Source of the DNA: JAYVIQ01 sp043770215
Lineage (GTDB): Bacteria > Bacteroidota > Bacteroidia > Cytophagales > JAAEPT01
NCBI GenBank assembly: GCA_043770215.1
Contig: JAYVIQ010000077.1
Location: forward strand, 1-7,036
Length of the DNA stretch: 7,036 bases
Direction of reading: 5' to 3'
This document shows, one piece after another, positions 1 through 5,333 of the stretch. A program made the translations under genes and the position numbers. The notes under the pieces were generated by a model. That model saw only the letters and a program-made list of their open reading frames with translations. It did no database searches and was not told where the DNA came from. How positions within the stretch are numbered: the first letter of the stretch is position 1; the number at the start of each line of letters is the position of its first letter.

Positions 1-342
1 ATAAAATTTTCATTAAACATTTTTTTTTGTTTTAAACGAATACTAAATCTTTTCTATTCTATCATAAAAAAAGTGGTTCAACTAAAGTTCTAATTGCTAA
101 ATAGCTTATTTTTAGCTAAAAATAATTTGGTTTAGGCTATCAGCTAAGTAAATGAGCTATAATAAAAATATATTTTATTTTTTTTACAAGATTAATAGAA
201 TTTTAATTTCATTTTTTTTTTTTTTGACTTTTTTGAAGTATAAATAAAGCAAAGGATTAATCTTAGACAATGAAATTTATAACAATTCAAAGCATTTTAG
301 GATATAAAACTTAGAAAAAAGTAAAATAAAAGAGGTCAAAGA
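1..342. other. AT-rich non-coding leader upstream of pyrG
   Basis: No credible coding region is present; stop codons are frequent in all frames and the longest ATG-started frames are tiny. The stretch consists of homopolymeric T and A runs (for example near 21-28, 178-185 and 212-225) plus several AT-rich palindromes. One of these, AATAAAA-atata-TTTTATT at 161-179, runs directly into a T-tract. It could be a weak terminator for an unseen upstream plus-strand gene, but it has no GC pairs and I would not rely on it. The region probably combines the 3' flank of an off-window gene with the distal upstream region of pyrG. Confidence 0.6.
96..158. repeat. Cluster of AGCT-centred palindromes
   Basis: Four AGCT cores lie at 103, 114, 142 and 155. 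The second is the centre of a perfect 20-bp palindrome (106-125, half-site TTATTTTTAG). The first overlaps a small inverted repeat GCTA-aa-TAGC (96-105). The last two are separated by nine bases. The perfect symmetry is directly visible. It could be a binding site for a dimeric regulator or chance symmetry in AT-rich DNA, since the outer part of each half is almost only A and T. No function is assigned. Confidence 0.4.
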
Positions 343-357
343 CTGTTATTTTAACAG
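343..357. promoter_or_regulatory. Inverted repeat CTGTTA-ttt-TAACAG, possible operator of pyrG
   Basis: Two perfect 6-bp arms (343-348 and 352-357) are separated by three T. The site lies eight bases before the candidate -7 box at 366-373, so it falls between the expected -33 and -7 elements, where a bound repressor would block RNA polymerase. No recognisable TTG or TTTG -33 element is present at the usual distance, so the site replaces it or overlaps a degenerate one. The symmetry is seen; the operator role is inferred. Confidence 0.35.
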
Positions 358-365
358 AATACGGC

Positions 366-373
366 TACCTTTG
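366..373 (+). promoter_or_regulatory. Candidate Bacteroidota -7 promoter box for pyrG-yidC
   Basis: TACCTTTG matches the Bacteroidota housekeeping -7 consensus TAnnTTTG exactly. It would place the transcript start near base 380 and give a leader of roughly 15 bases before the ATG at 395. That short leader also argues against using the in-frame TTG at 371, which lies inside the box. The -33 element is not recognisable. The distance from the box to the ATG (about 21 bases) is similar to that of the candidate promoter of the minus-strand gene starting at 5066. Confidence 0.5.
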
Positions 374-394
374 TATCCCATAGGTAAAACACTT

Positions 395-2011
395 ATGGCA
401 TCTACAAAATACATCTTCGTCACCGGTGGGGTGACCTCTTCTTTAGGCAAAGGAATACTAGCAGCATCACTTGGTAAGTTGTTGCAGTCTAGGGGCTATT
501 CCGTATCAATTCAAAAATTTGATCCATATCTAAATATAGATCCAGGAACTTTGAATCCGTATGAGCACGGAGAGTGCTACGTGACGGATGACGGTGCTGA
601 AACGGATTTAGATCTTGGGCATTATGAAAGATTTTTAGATACACCTACTTCACAAGCAAACAACATTACTACGGGTAGAGTATACAATAATGTGATGACT
701 AAAGAGCGTCTAGGTGAGTTTTTAGGCAAGACCATTCAAGTTATCCCTCATATCACAGACGAAATTCAAAGAAACTTTGAACTAGTAGCACAAAAAGGGT
801 TTGATATAATTATTACAGAGATAGGTGGTTGCGTTGGAGATATAGAGGCCTTGCCTTTTATAGAAGCAATTAGGCAATTTAAATGGGGTAAAAAAAGAGA
901 AGATGTAATGAATATACATCTTACTTTAGTCCCTTATTTGAAATCAGCAGGAGAAATTAAAACTAAGCCTACACAACATTCTGTAAGAGCACTTTCTGAA
1001 GCAGGCATACAACCAGATATAATTGTATGTAGATCTGACAAAAAATTAGCTAAGGATGTAAGAGAGAAAATTTCAAGATTTTGTAATGTAGAAACTGAAG
1101 CAGTTATAAGTGCTTACGATATGAAATCTATTTATGATGTTCCTTTAGAACTTAAAAATCAGAAATTAGATGAAATCACGCTTAGAAAACTAAACCTTAT
1201 TACCAAAAGCGAACCAAATTTAGATGCATGGAAGGTTTTTGTTGAGAAATTAAAAAATCCAAAGCAGATAGTAAAAATTGGTTTGGTAGGAAAATACGTT
1301 CAATTGCCTGATGCATACAAAAGCATTGTAGAATCTTTTATACACGCTGGAGTCTCTAACGATTGTAAAGTAGAGCTTAAATGGATTTTGTCTGATGATT
1401 TATTGACTGAAGATGATGTGCAATTAGCCCTAGAAGGATTAAGCGGTGTCTTAGTTGCTCCAGGTTTTGGAGAAAGAGGTATAGAAGGTAAAATAAAATC
1501 TATTAAGTACTTAAGAGAAAAACAAATTCCTTTTTTTGGCATTTGTTTGGGTATGCAATGTGCAGTAATGGAGTTTGGTAGAAATGTTTTGGGCCTAGAA
1601 GGAGCAGCATCTACAGAACAGATTCCAAATGCTCAACATCCTGTAATAGACCTAATGGAGGATCAGAAAGAAGTGACTGAAAAAGGCGGGACTATGCGTT
1701 TGGGTGCTTATCCTTGTGAATTGAAAGAAGGGACTCTGGCAAGACAGATTTATGGCACTGCTAAAGTAATGGAGCGACACAGACATAGGTATGAGTTTAA
1801 TAATGCTTACTTAGATCAGTACGAAAAAGGAGGAATGAAAGCATCTGGAATAAACCCTGATTCTGGATTAGTAGAAATAGTGGAGTTGCCAAATCACCCA
1901 TTCTTTATTGGTACACAATATCACCCTGAACTTAAAAGTACAGTTTTAAGACCTCAACCAATTTTTGTAGCTTTTGTAAAAGCAGCTTTAGATTTTATGA
2001 ATAAAGCGTAA
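395..2011 (+). CDS. pyrG: CTP synthase (glutamine-hydrolysing)
   Basis: Converts UTP, ATP and glutamine to CTP, the last step of pyrimidine nucleotide synthesis, in the cytosol. The 538-residue product matches the usual 530-550. The N-terminal amidoligase domain (about 1-270) opens with the P-loop GGVTSSLGKG (11-20), followed by the QKFDPYLNIDPGTLNPYEHGE-type block, DDGAETDLDLGHYERF, and the Mg/UTP-site segment TEIGGCVGDIE (E142, D149). The C-terminal class I glutamine amidotransferase domain (about 295-538) has the nucleophile C384 in GICLG and the H510/E512 pair in QYHPEL, so all catalytic residues are intact. I start at the ATG at 395, not the upstream in-frame TTG at 371: family members begin a few residues before KYIFVTGG, and 371 falls inside the promoter box. 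It is followed after 26 bases by yidC, a pairing I recall from other Bacteroidota (for example Porphyromonas). C146 sits where Escherichia coli has Thr. Confidence 0.98.
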   Translation: MASTKYIFVTGGVTSSLGKGILAASLGKLLQSRGYSVSIQKFDPYLNIDPGTLNPYEHGECYVTDDGAETDLDLGHYERFLDTPTSQANNITTGRVYNNVMTKERLGEFLGKTIQVIPHITDEIQRNFELVAQKGFDIIITEIGGCVGDIEALPFIEAIRQFKWGKKREDVMNIHLTLVPYLKSAGEIKTKPTQHSVRALSEAGIQPDIIVCRSDKKLAKDVREKISRFCNVETEAVISAYDMKSIYDVPLELKNQKLDEITLRKLNLITKSEPNLDAWKVFVEKLKNPKQIVKIGLVGKYVQLPDAYKSIVESFIHAGVSNDCKVELKWILSDDLLTEDDVQLALEGLSGVLVAPGFGERGIEGKIKSIKYLREKQIPFFGICLGMQCAVMEFGRNVLGLEGAASTEQIPNAQHPVIDLMEDQKEVTEKGGTMRLGAYPCELKEGTLARQIYGTAKVMERHRHRYEFNNAYLDQYEKGGMKASGINPDSGLVEIVELPNHPFFIGTQYHPELKSTVLRPQPIFVAFVKAALDFMNKA

Positions 2012-2037
2012 CTTGTTAAATATTTAGAACAGAAAAA

Positions 2038-3846
2038 ATGAACTTAGATAGAAATCAAATCATAGGAATAGTACTTATTGCCTTAATGTTTATTGGCTTT
2101 ACTTATTTTAGTCCAGTAGAAGAACAAAAATCAGTTAAAAAAGAATCGGTTTTAAACCCGAAAAAACAGACACTTGCTTTAGCTTCCAAACAAATAGTAT
2201 CAGCCACAGACAGCATACAAAAAACTGTTGTTCCTGAGAGAATATTACAAATTGAAAATAAAGATATAAAATTAAAAATATCTTCTAAAGGTGCTAGAAT
2301 TTTTGATGTGGTTTTAAAGAATCATTTTAATTATGATAAAAAATCAAACGTAGTTCTGTTTCAAAAAGCATTGACAAACCAAAAAACACTTGCTGGAACT
2401 ATAGACTTAAATGATTCTACACTAAACTACTCTATAAGCGAGCCAAAAGCTTACTTAAATGTGGTTGGAGAGACAGAAAAAATAACTTTAACAGCTACTT
2501 TGCCAAACGGTAAAAATGTAATTCAAACCTATATAGTGTCTAAGGAGGGTTTTTTGGTAGAGCATTCTATTGCAGGAACAGTTCTAAATGACCAAAGTAC
2601 TTTGGGTTTTGATTTAAAAAATACACTAGCAGTTACAGAAAGAAAATTTAATAATGTAGACGCCTTAAAGTTTGAACGTCAACATACTAGCCTAAATTTC
2701 CTTACCTCAGATGATTCTTTTGAAGAGTTGATGGGTATGAACAGAGACGATGATGCACCAGAATTAAAAGTGCAATGGTTTACATTTAGAAGTAGGTTTT
2801 TTGACATAGGTATTGCACCAGAAAACCAAATGTCTAATGTAAAATTTGAAACCTATCACGGTTCTGAACTTACAGATACAAACTATTTAAAAACCATGTC
2901 TGCGTCTTACAAAGTAGACTTAAACAACAAAAAAGAATACAACGCAAAATTATATTATGGTCCAAATGATTATTATGTACTAGATGCAACTGAAATAAAG
3001 GATTTTGGAAAAAATGTAGACATGGGATGGCTTATTTTTGGTGTAATTAACAGATACATTATCTTACCTGTATTTCATTTTTTATCTAATTTTGTAGGAA
3101 ATTTTGGATTGGTTATTTTCTTTTTGGTTTTGTTTATAAAAATTGTATTGTTTCCCATAGCATATAAATCTTACCTTTCAATGGCTAAAATGAAAGCCTT
3201 GAAACCAGATATAGATGCATTGAAGGCTAAACACGGCGACAATCAGCAGGCTTTTGGTGCTGCCCAAATGGGATTGTATAGAGAGGCGGGTGTAAATCCA
3301 ATTTCTGGTTGTTTGCCCCAATTGCTCCAAATACCTGTATTGTTTGCACTATTTAGGTTTTTTCCTAACGCAATTCAATTGCGCCAAAAAGACTTTTTAT
3401 GGGCAAATGACTTGAGTACATACGATGGAATTATAGGATGGGATACATGGTATTGGGGAATAGGTTCTCATTTAAGTATTTTCACTATTTTGATGACAGT
3501 AACTACACTAGTAAATACTTGGTACAACAGTCAGTTTAGTTCTATGTCTCCTGGCCAAGATAATCCAATGGCACAACAAATGAAATACATGATGTATTTT
3601 ATGCCTTTAATTTTCTTTTTTGTATTAAATGATTATCCATCTGGTTTAACTTATTATTATTTCTTGTCTACGTTATTCACTATTGGTCAGCAATTTGTGG
3701 CAAATAAGATGATAGATACAGACAAACTTAGAAAATCTATAGAGTCTAACATCAAAAACAGTGCTTCTGGCACAGTTAAGAAATCTAGATTTCAGCAAAG
3801 ATTAGAAGAAGCGATGAAAACACAAGAGGCTCTTAAGAAAAAATAG
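2038..3846 (+). CDS. yidC: Membrane protein insertase YidC (Oxa1 family)
   Basis: Inserts and folds inner-membrane proteins, alone or with SecYEG. The 602-residue product has the Gram-negative layout: one N-terminal membrane segment (about 5-25), a linker, a large periplasmic beta-rich domain (about 55-335), then the conserved Oxa1-like core. The core includes an amphipathic helix (about 338-352), TM2 (about 354-376), a cytoplasmic coiled-coil hairpin around SMAKMKALKPDIDAL, the signature NPISGCLPQLLQIP (420-433) leading into TM3, TM4 (about 478-498), and TM5 with YPSGLTYYYFLS. The groove position occupied by Arg366 in Escherichia coli is K368, a conservative basic replacement. The C-terminal tail (from about 565) is rich in Lys and Arg, as in tails that contact ribosomes, and contains SRFQQRLEEA. 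The ATG is preceded by an A-rich stretch with no Shine-Dalgarno, normal for Bacteroidota. It is probably co-transcribed with pyrG, and a strong terminator lies 24 bases after the stop. Confidence 0.97.
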   Translation: MNLDRNQIIGIVLIALMFIGFTYFSPVEEQKSVKKESVLNPKKQTLALASKQIVSATDSIQKTVVPERILQIENKDIKLKISSKGARIFDVVLKNHFNYDKKSNVVLFQKALTNQKTLAGTIDLNDSTLNYSISEPKAYLNVVGETEKITLTATLPNGKNVIQTYIVSKEGFLVEHSIAGTVLNDQSTLGFDLKNTLAVTERKFNNVDALKFERQHTSLNFLTSDDSFEELMGMNRDDDAPELKVQWFTFRSRFFDIGIAPENQMSNVKFETYHGSELTDTNYLKTMSASYKVDLNNKKEYNAKLYYGPNDYYVLDATEIKDFGKNVDMGWLIFGVINRYIILPVFHFLSNFVGNFGLVIFFLVLFIKIVLFPIAYKSYLSMAKMKALKPDIDALKAKHGDNQQAFGAAQMGLYREAGVNPISGCLPQLLQIPVLFALFRFFPNAIQLRQKDFLWANDLSTYDGIIGWDTWYWGIGSHLSIFTILMTVTTLVNTWYNSQFSSMSPGQDNPMAQQMKYMMYFMPLIFFFVLNDYPSGLTYYYFLSTLFTIGQQFVANKMIDTDKLRKSIESNIKNSASGTVKKSRFQQRLEEAMKTQEALKKK

Positions 3847-3870
3847 TTGTTTTCAAACCTCTCCAAATTT

Positions 3871-3914
3871 AATCTATGTCTTTGTTTACAGTACAAAGGC
3901 ATAGATTTTTTTTT
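3871..3914 (+). terminator. Rho-independent terminator of pyrG-yidC
   Basis: A 15-bp stem (arms 3871-3885 and 3893-3907, all paired, with one U-G wobble) encloses a 7-base loop (TTACAGT). The 3' arm runs straight into a T-tract; the nine consecutive T at 3906-3914 include the last two stem bases. It lies 24 bases after the yidC stop. The opposite strand lacks a good T-tract, so it acts mainly on plus-strand transcription. Confidence 0.92.
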
Positions 3915-3937
3915 GTGAATATCCGCAATGATACCAG
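3915..3937 (+). repeat. Left inverted repeat of the 170-bp element
   Basis: The outer nine bases are GTGAATATC. It pairs with 4062-4084 in inverted orientation, differing at four of 23 positions, and directly abuts the terminator T-tract. Confidence 0.6.
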
Positions 3938-3973
3938 CATCTATTATTTTTTTGCGAGAAGGATCGAAAAGGA

Positions 3974-4003
3974 GCTCTTTTTTGTTTTTTCAGAAAAAAA
4001 AGC
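3974..4003 (+). other. Internal T/A-tract hairpin of the element
   Basis: The left arm GCTcTTTTTT (3974-3983) pairs with AAAAAAaAGC (3994-4003), giving nine pairs with one C-A mismatch around a 10-base loop. The stretch is flanked by direct copies of GCGAGAA at 3954-3960 and 4002-4008. A second small hairpin, ACCC-GATA-GGGT, follows at 4020-4031. The symmetry is visible; whether it folds as RNA or matters as DNA is unknown. Confidence 0.45.
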
Positions 4004-4061
4004 GAGAACATAGAACCTGACCCGATAGGGTTTCGACCAAAATCACTAATCAATTCCACTA

Positions 4062-4084
4062 CTGGTACAATTACTGATATTCAC
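4062..4084 (-). repeat. Right inverted repeat of the 170-bp element
   Basis: It ends in GATATTCAC, the exact reverse complement of the left outer end, and is followed by nine T at 4085-4093. After these T comes ATAGATT, which also occurs on the left side where it overlaps the start of the T-run (3901-3907). Confidence 0.6.
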
Positions 4085-4119
4085 TTTTTTTTTATAGATT
4101 AGATACAAATCAAAGAAAG

Positions 4120-4138
4120 CTCAAAAGAATTTTTTGAG
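4120..4138 (-). terminator. Weak hairpin downstream of the PLP-enzyme gene
   Basis: Arms CTCAAAA and TTTTGAG (7 bp, 5-base loop) lie about 55 bases past the stop of the minus-strand gene that ends at 4194. In the minus-strand transcript the stem is followed by an imperfect U-rich stretch (CUUUCUUUG). It is the best terminator candidate for that gene but much weaker than the two others in this window. Confidence 0.3.
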
Positions 4139-4193
4139 GAAATAATACTAATTTAAAAGCTTAAAAATACTATAAACAGAGATTGTAAAATAA

Positions 4194-5066
4194 CTATTTT
4201 TTAAAACCCCTTAATCCTTGTAAACCTCCTGTATGAAGTGCTATGATTTTGCTATTTTTGGGGAAAAGGCCTTCTAAAGACATTTTTTTTAAGCCTAAAA
4301 GCATTTTTCCTGTGTAAATAGGATCTAGCTGAATGTTTGTTTCTTCTTTAAATTCATTTATGAAATCCCAAAGTTCGTTGTTTGTTTTTGCATACCCACC
4401 ACAATGATTTTGAGTATTAATTTCCCAATTAGAATATTTGTCACAAAGTAAATCATGAACTTCTTTAACTATAAAATCTCCTTTTAGTGCAGAAAAACCT
4501 AAAATTTTGCTTTCATTTGGGCAACTTTTAATTAAGCCTGCAATTGTCCCTCCTGTACCAACTGAGCAACATAAATAATCAAACCTAAATGCTATCTCTG
4601 AAATTACCTCAGAAGTACCTAGTAAAGCATACTCATTTGTACCGCCTTCTGGTATAAGGTAAAAATCTCCAAATATTTCTTTTAAACTCTCAATGTATTT
4701 TAAGGTGTTTTTGTTTTTGTATTCAGTTCGGTTTACAAAGTGCAAGTGCATCCCAAATTGTTTTGCATCAGATAGGGTAGGGTTGTTGGAGTTCTCTTGC
4801 TCTCCTCTAATGATTCCAATGCTTTTATACTTGTGTTCTTTGCAGGCAAAGGCAAGTGCGTGTATGTGATTAGAGTAAGCGCCACCAAAGCTTAAAATAG
4901 TATCTTTGCCTTCTAATTTTGCCCGAGCTAGATTGTATTTTAGTTTTCTATACTTATTGCCAGATAATAAAGGATGTATAAGGTCTTCTCTTTTTATCCA
5001 AAGGTCTATAGAGGCACTTTCAGACCAATGAGTTTCTATTTTTTCTATTGGACTTGGAATTTGCAT
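4194..5066 (-). CDS. PLP-dependent ACC deaminase / D-cysteine desulfhydrase family enzyme
   Basis: A fold-type II PLP enzyme of the family covering 1-aminocyclopropane-1-carboxylate deaminase and D-cysteine desulfhydrase. Visible motifs: KREDL (25-29); GNKYRKL with K38 as the predicted PLP Schiff-base lysine; GGAYSNHIHA with S65/N66 matching the Ser78 region of ACC deaminase; PEGGTN; and the glycine-rich phosphate loop GTGGT (170-174). At the two positions that separate activities, ACC deaminase has Glu295 and Leu322; here they are T252 (in PIYTGK) and T279 (in HTGG). This favours D-cysteine desulfhydrase-like chemistry (D-cysteine to pyruvate, sulfide and ammonia). At 290 residues it is shorter than the roughly 330-340 of characterised members, mainly through a compact N-terminus. 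The ATG at 5066 fits the domain start. It is probably monocistronic and convergent with yidC. The substrate is inferred, not proven. Confidence 0.88.
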   Translation of the reverse strand: MQIPSPIEKIETHWSESASIDLWIKREDLIHPLLSGNKYRKLKYNLARAKLEGKDTILSFGGAYSNHIHALAFACKEHKYKSIGIIRGEQENSNNPTLSDAKQFGMHLHFVNRTEYKNKNTLKYIESLKEIFGDFYLIPEGGTNEYALLGTSEVISEIAFRFDYLCCSVGTGGTIAGLIKSCPNESKILGFSALKGDFIVKEVHDLLCDKYSNWEINTQNHCGGYAKTNNELWDFINEFKEETNIQLDPIYTGKMLLGLKKMSLEGLFPKNSKIIALHTGGLQGLRGFKK

Positions 5067-5089
5067 GGCTAAAGATATGATTATCTATT

Positions 5090-5097
5090 CAAAAATA
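5090..5097 (-). promoter_or_regulatory. Candidate -7 promoter box for the PLP-enzyme gene
   Basis: On the minus strand this reads TATTTTTG, an exact TAnnTTTG match, ending 23 bases before the ATG at 5066. A convincing -33 TTG is not visible. Together with the icd terminator further upstream it suggests independent transcription of the downstream gene. In DNA this T-rich the motif can arise by chance. Confidence 0.4.
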
Positions 5098-5206
5098 ACA
5101 GCGAGAGGTTTTACTTTTTTTGCACTAATTTGTAGCATTCATAACTTGAATTCAATGTTCTTTTTTTGATGCGTTCATTAATCTATTACACGACATTACT
5201 TATAAC

Positions 5207-5240
5207 AAAAAAATCCTCGCTCTTTTAAAAGTGAGGATTT
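5207..5240 (-). terminator. Intrinsic terminator of icd
   Basis: Arms 5211-5221 and 5230-5240 form an 11-position stem with an 8-base loop. In the minus-strand transcript one position is an A-C mismatch (in plus-strand RNA it would be a G-U wobble). The stem is followed on the minus strand by seven consecutive T (5207-5213, partly in the stem). It lies about 95 bases after the icd stop and separates icd from the downstream gene. Confidence 0.75.
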
Positions 5241-5333
5241 AAATATAAGACAAGAAAAAAATAAATATCTAAATTTATTAAACTATTTAGAATCTAAATA
5301 ATTAATTATAAATACCTTGGCTTTCTGTTTTCT

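Larger units (their letters stand above)
3915..4084. mobile_element. 170-bp element with 23-bp imperfect terminal inverted repeats (MITE-like)
   Basis: Bases 3915-3937 and 4062-4084 are inverted copies of each other with 19 of 23 positions identical. The outermost nine (GTGAATATC / GATATTCAC) and the innermost six (TACCAG / CTGGTA) are perfect. The element is flanked on each side by exactly nine T (3906-3914 and 4085-4093), which could be a target-site duplication or two independent T-tracts. The four mismatches are not compensatory as RNA pairs, so the repeat reads better as DNA ends for a transposase than as an RNA stem. There is no transposase; the interior has two hairpins and a GCGAGAA direct repeat. 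It could be a non-autonomous miniature element or a dispersed intergenic repeat. I do not recognise a named family. Confidence 0.45.

Noticed and set aside
161..185. AT-only hairpin plus T-tract as a terminator of an upstream gene
   Set aside because: The stem has no GC pair and no upstream coding sequence is visible in the window, so it is only mentioned in the leader entry.
270..314. 14-codon ATG frame (MKFITIQSILGYKT) upstream of pyrG as a leader peptide
   Set aside because: It lies upstream of the candidate pyrG promoter, has no attenuator-type hairpin after it, and frames this short are expected by chance.
371..394. In-frame TTG start giving pyrG an 8-residue N-terminal extension
   Set aside because: The TTG overlaps the TAnnTTTG promoter box, so it would not be transcribed from that promoter. 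The extension MYPIGKTL is not family-like, and the ATG at 395 matches the usual CTP synthase start.
1300..1542. Minus-strand open frame of 80 codons within pyrG
   Set aside because: Antisense shadow of the well-supported CTP synthase reading frame, with no recognisable motif.
3928..4020. 30-codon plus-strand frame inside the 170-bp element
   Set aside because: It is formed by homopolymer T/A runs translated as Phe and Lys, and starts within the inverted repeat. No start signal or family resemblance is visible.
4018..4048. tRNA T-arm-like sequence (GGGTTTCGACC / GGTCGAAACCC) in the intergenic element
   Set aside because: Neither strand has the required GGTTCRANYCC spacing, and no acceptor, D or anticodon arm can be built around it.
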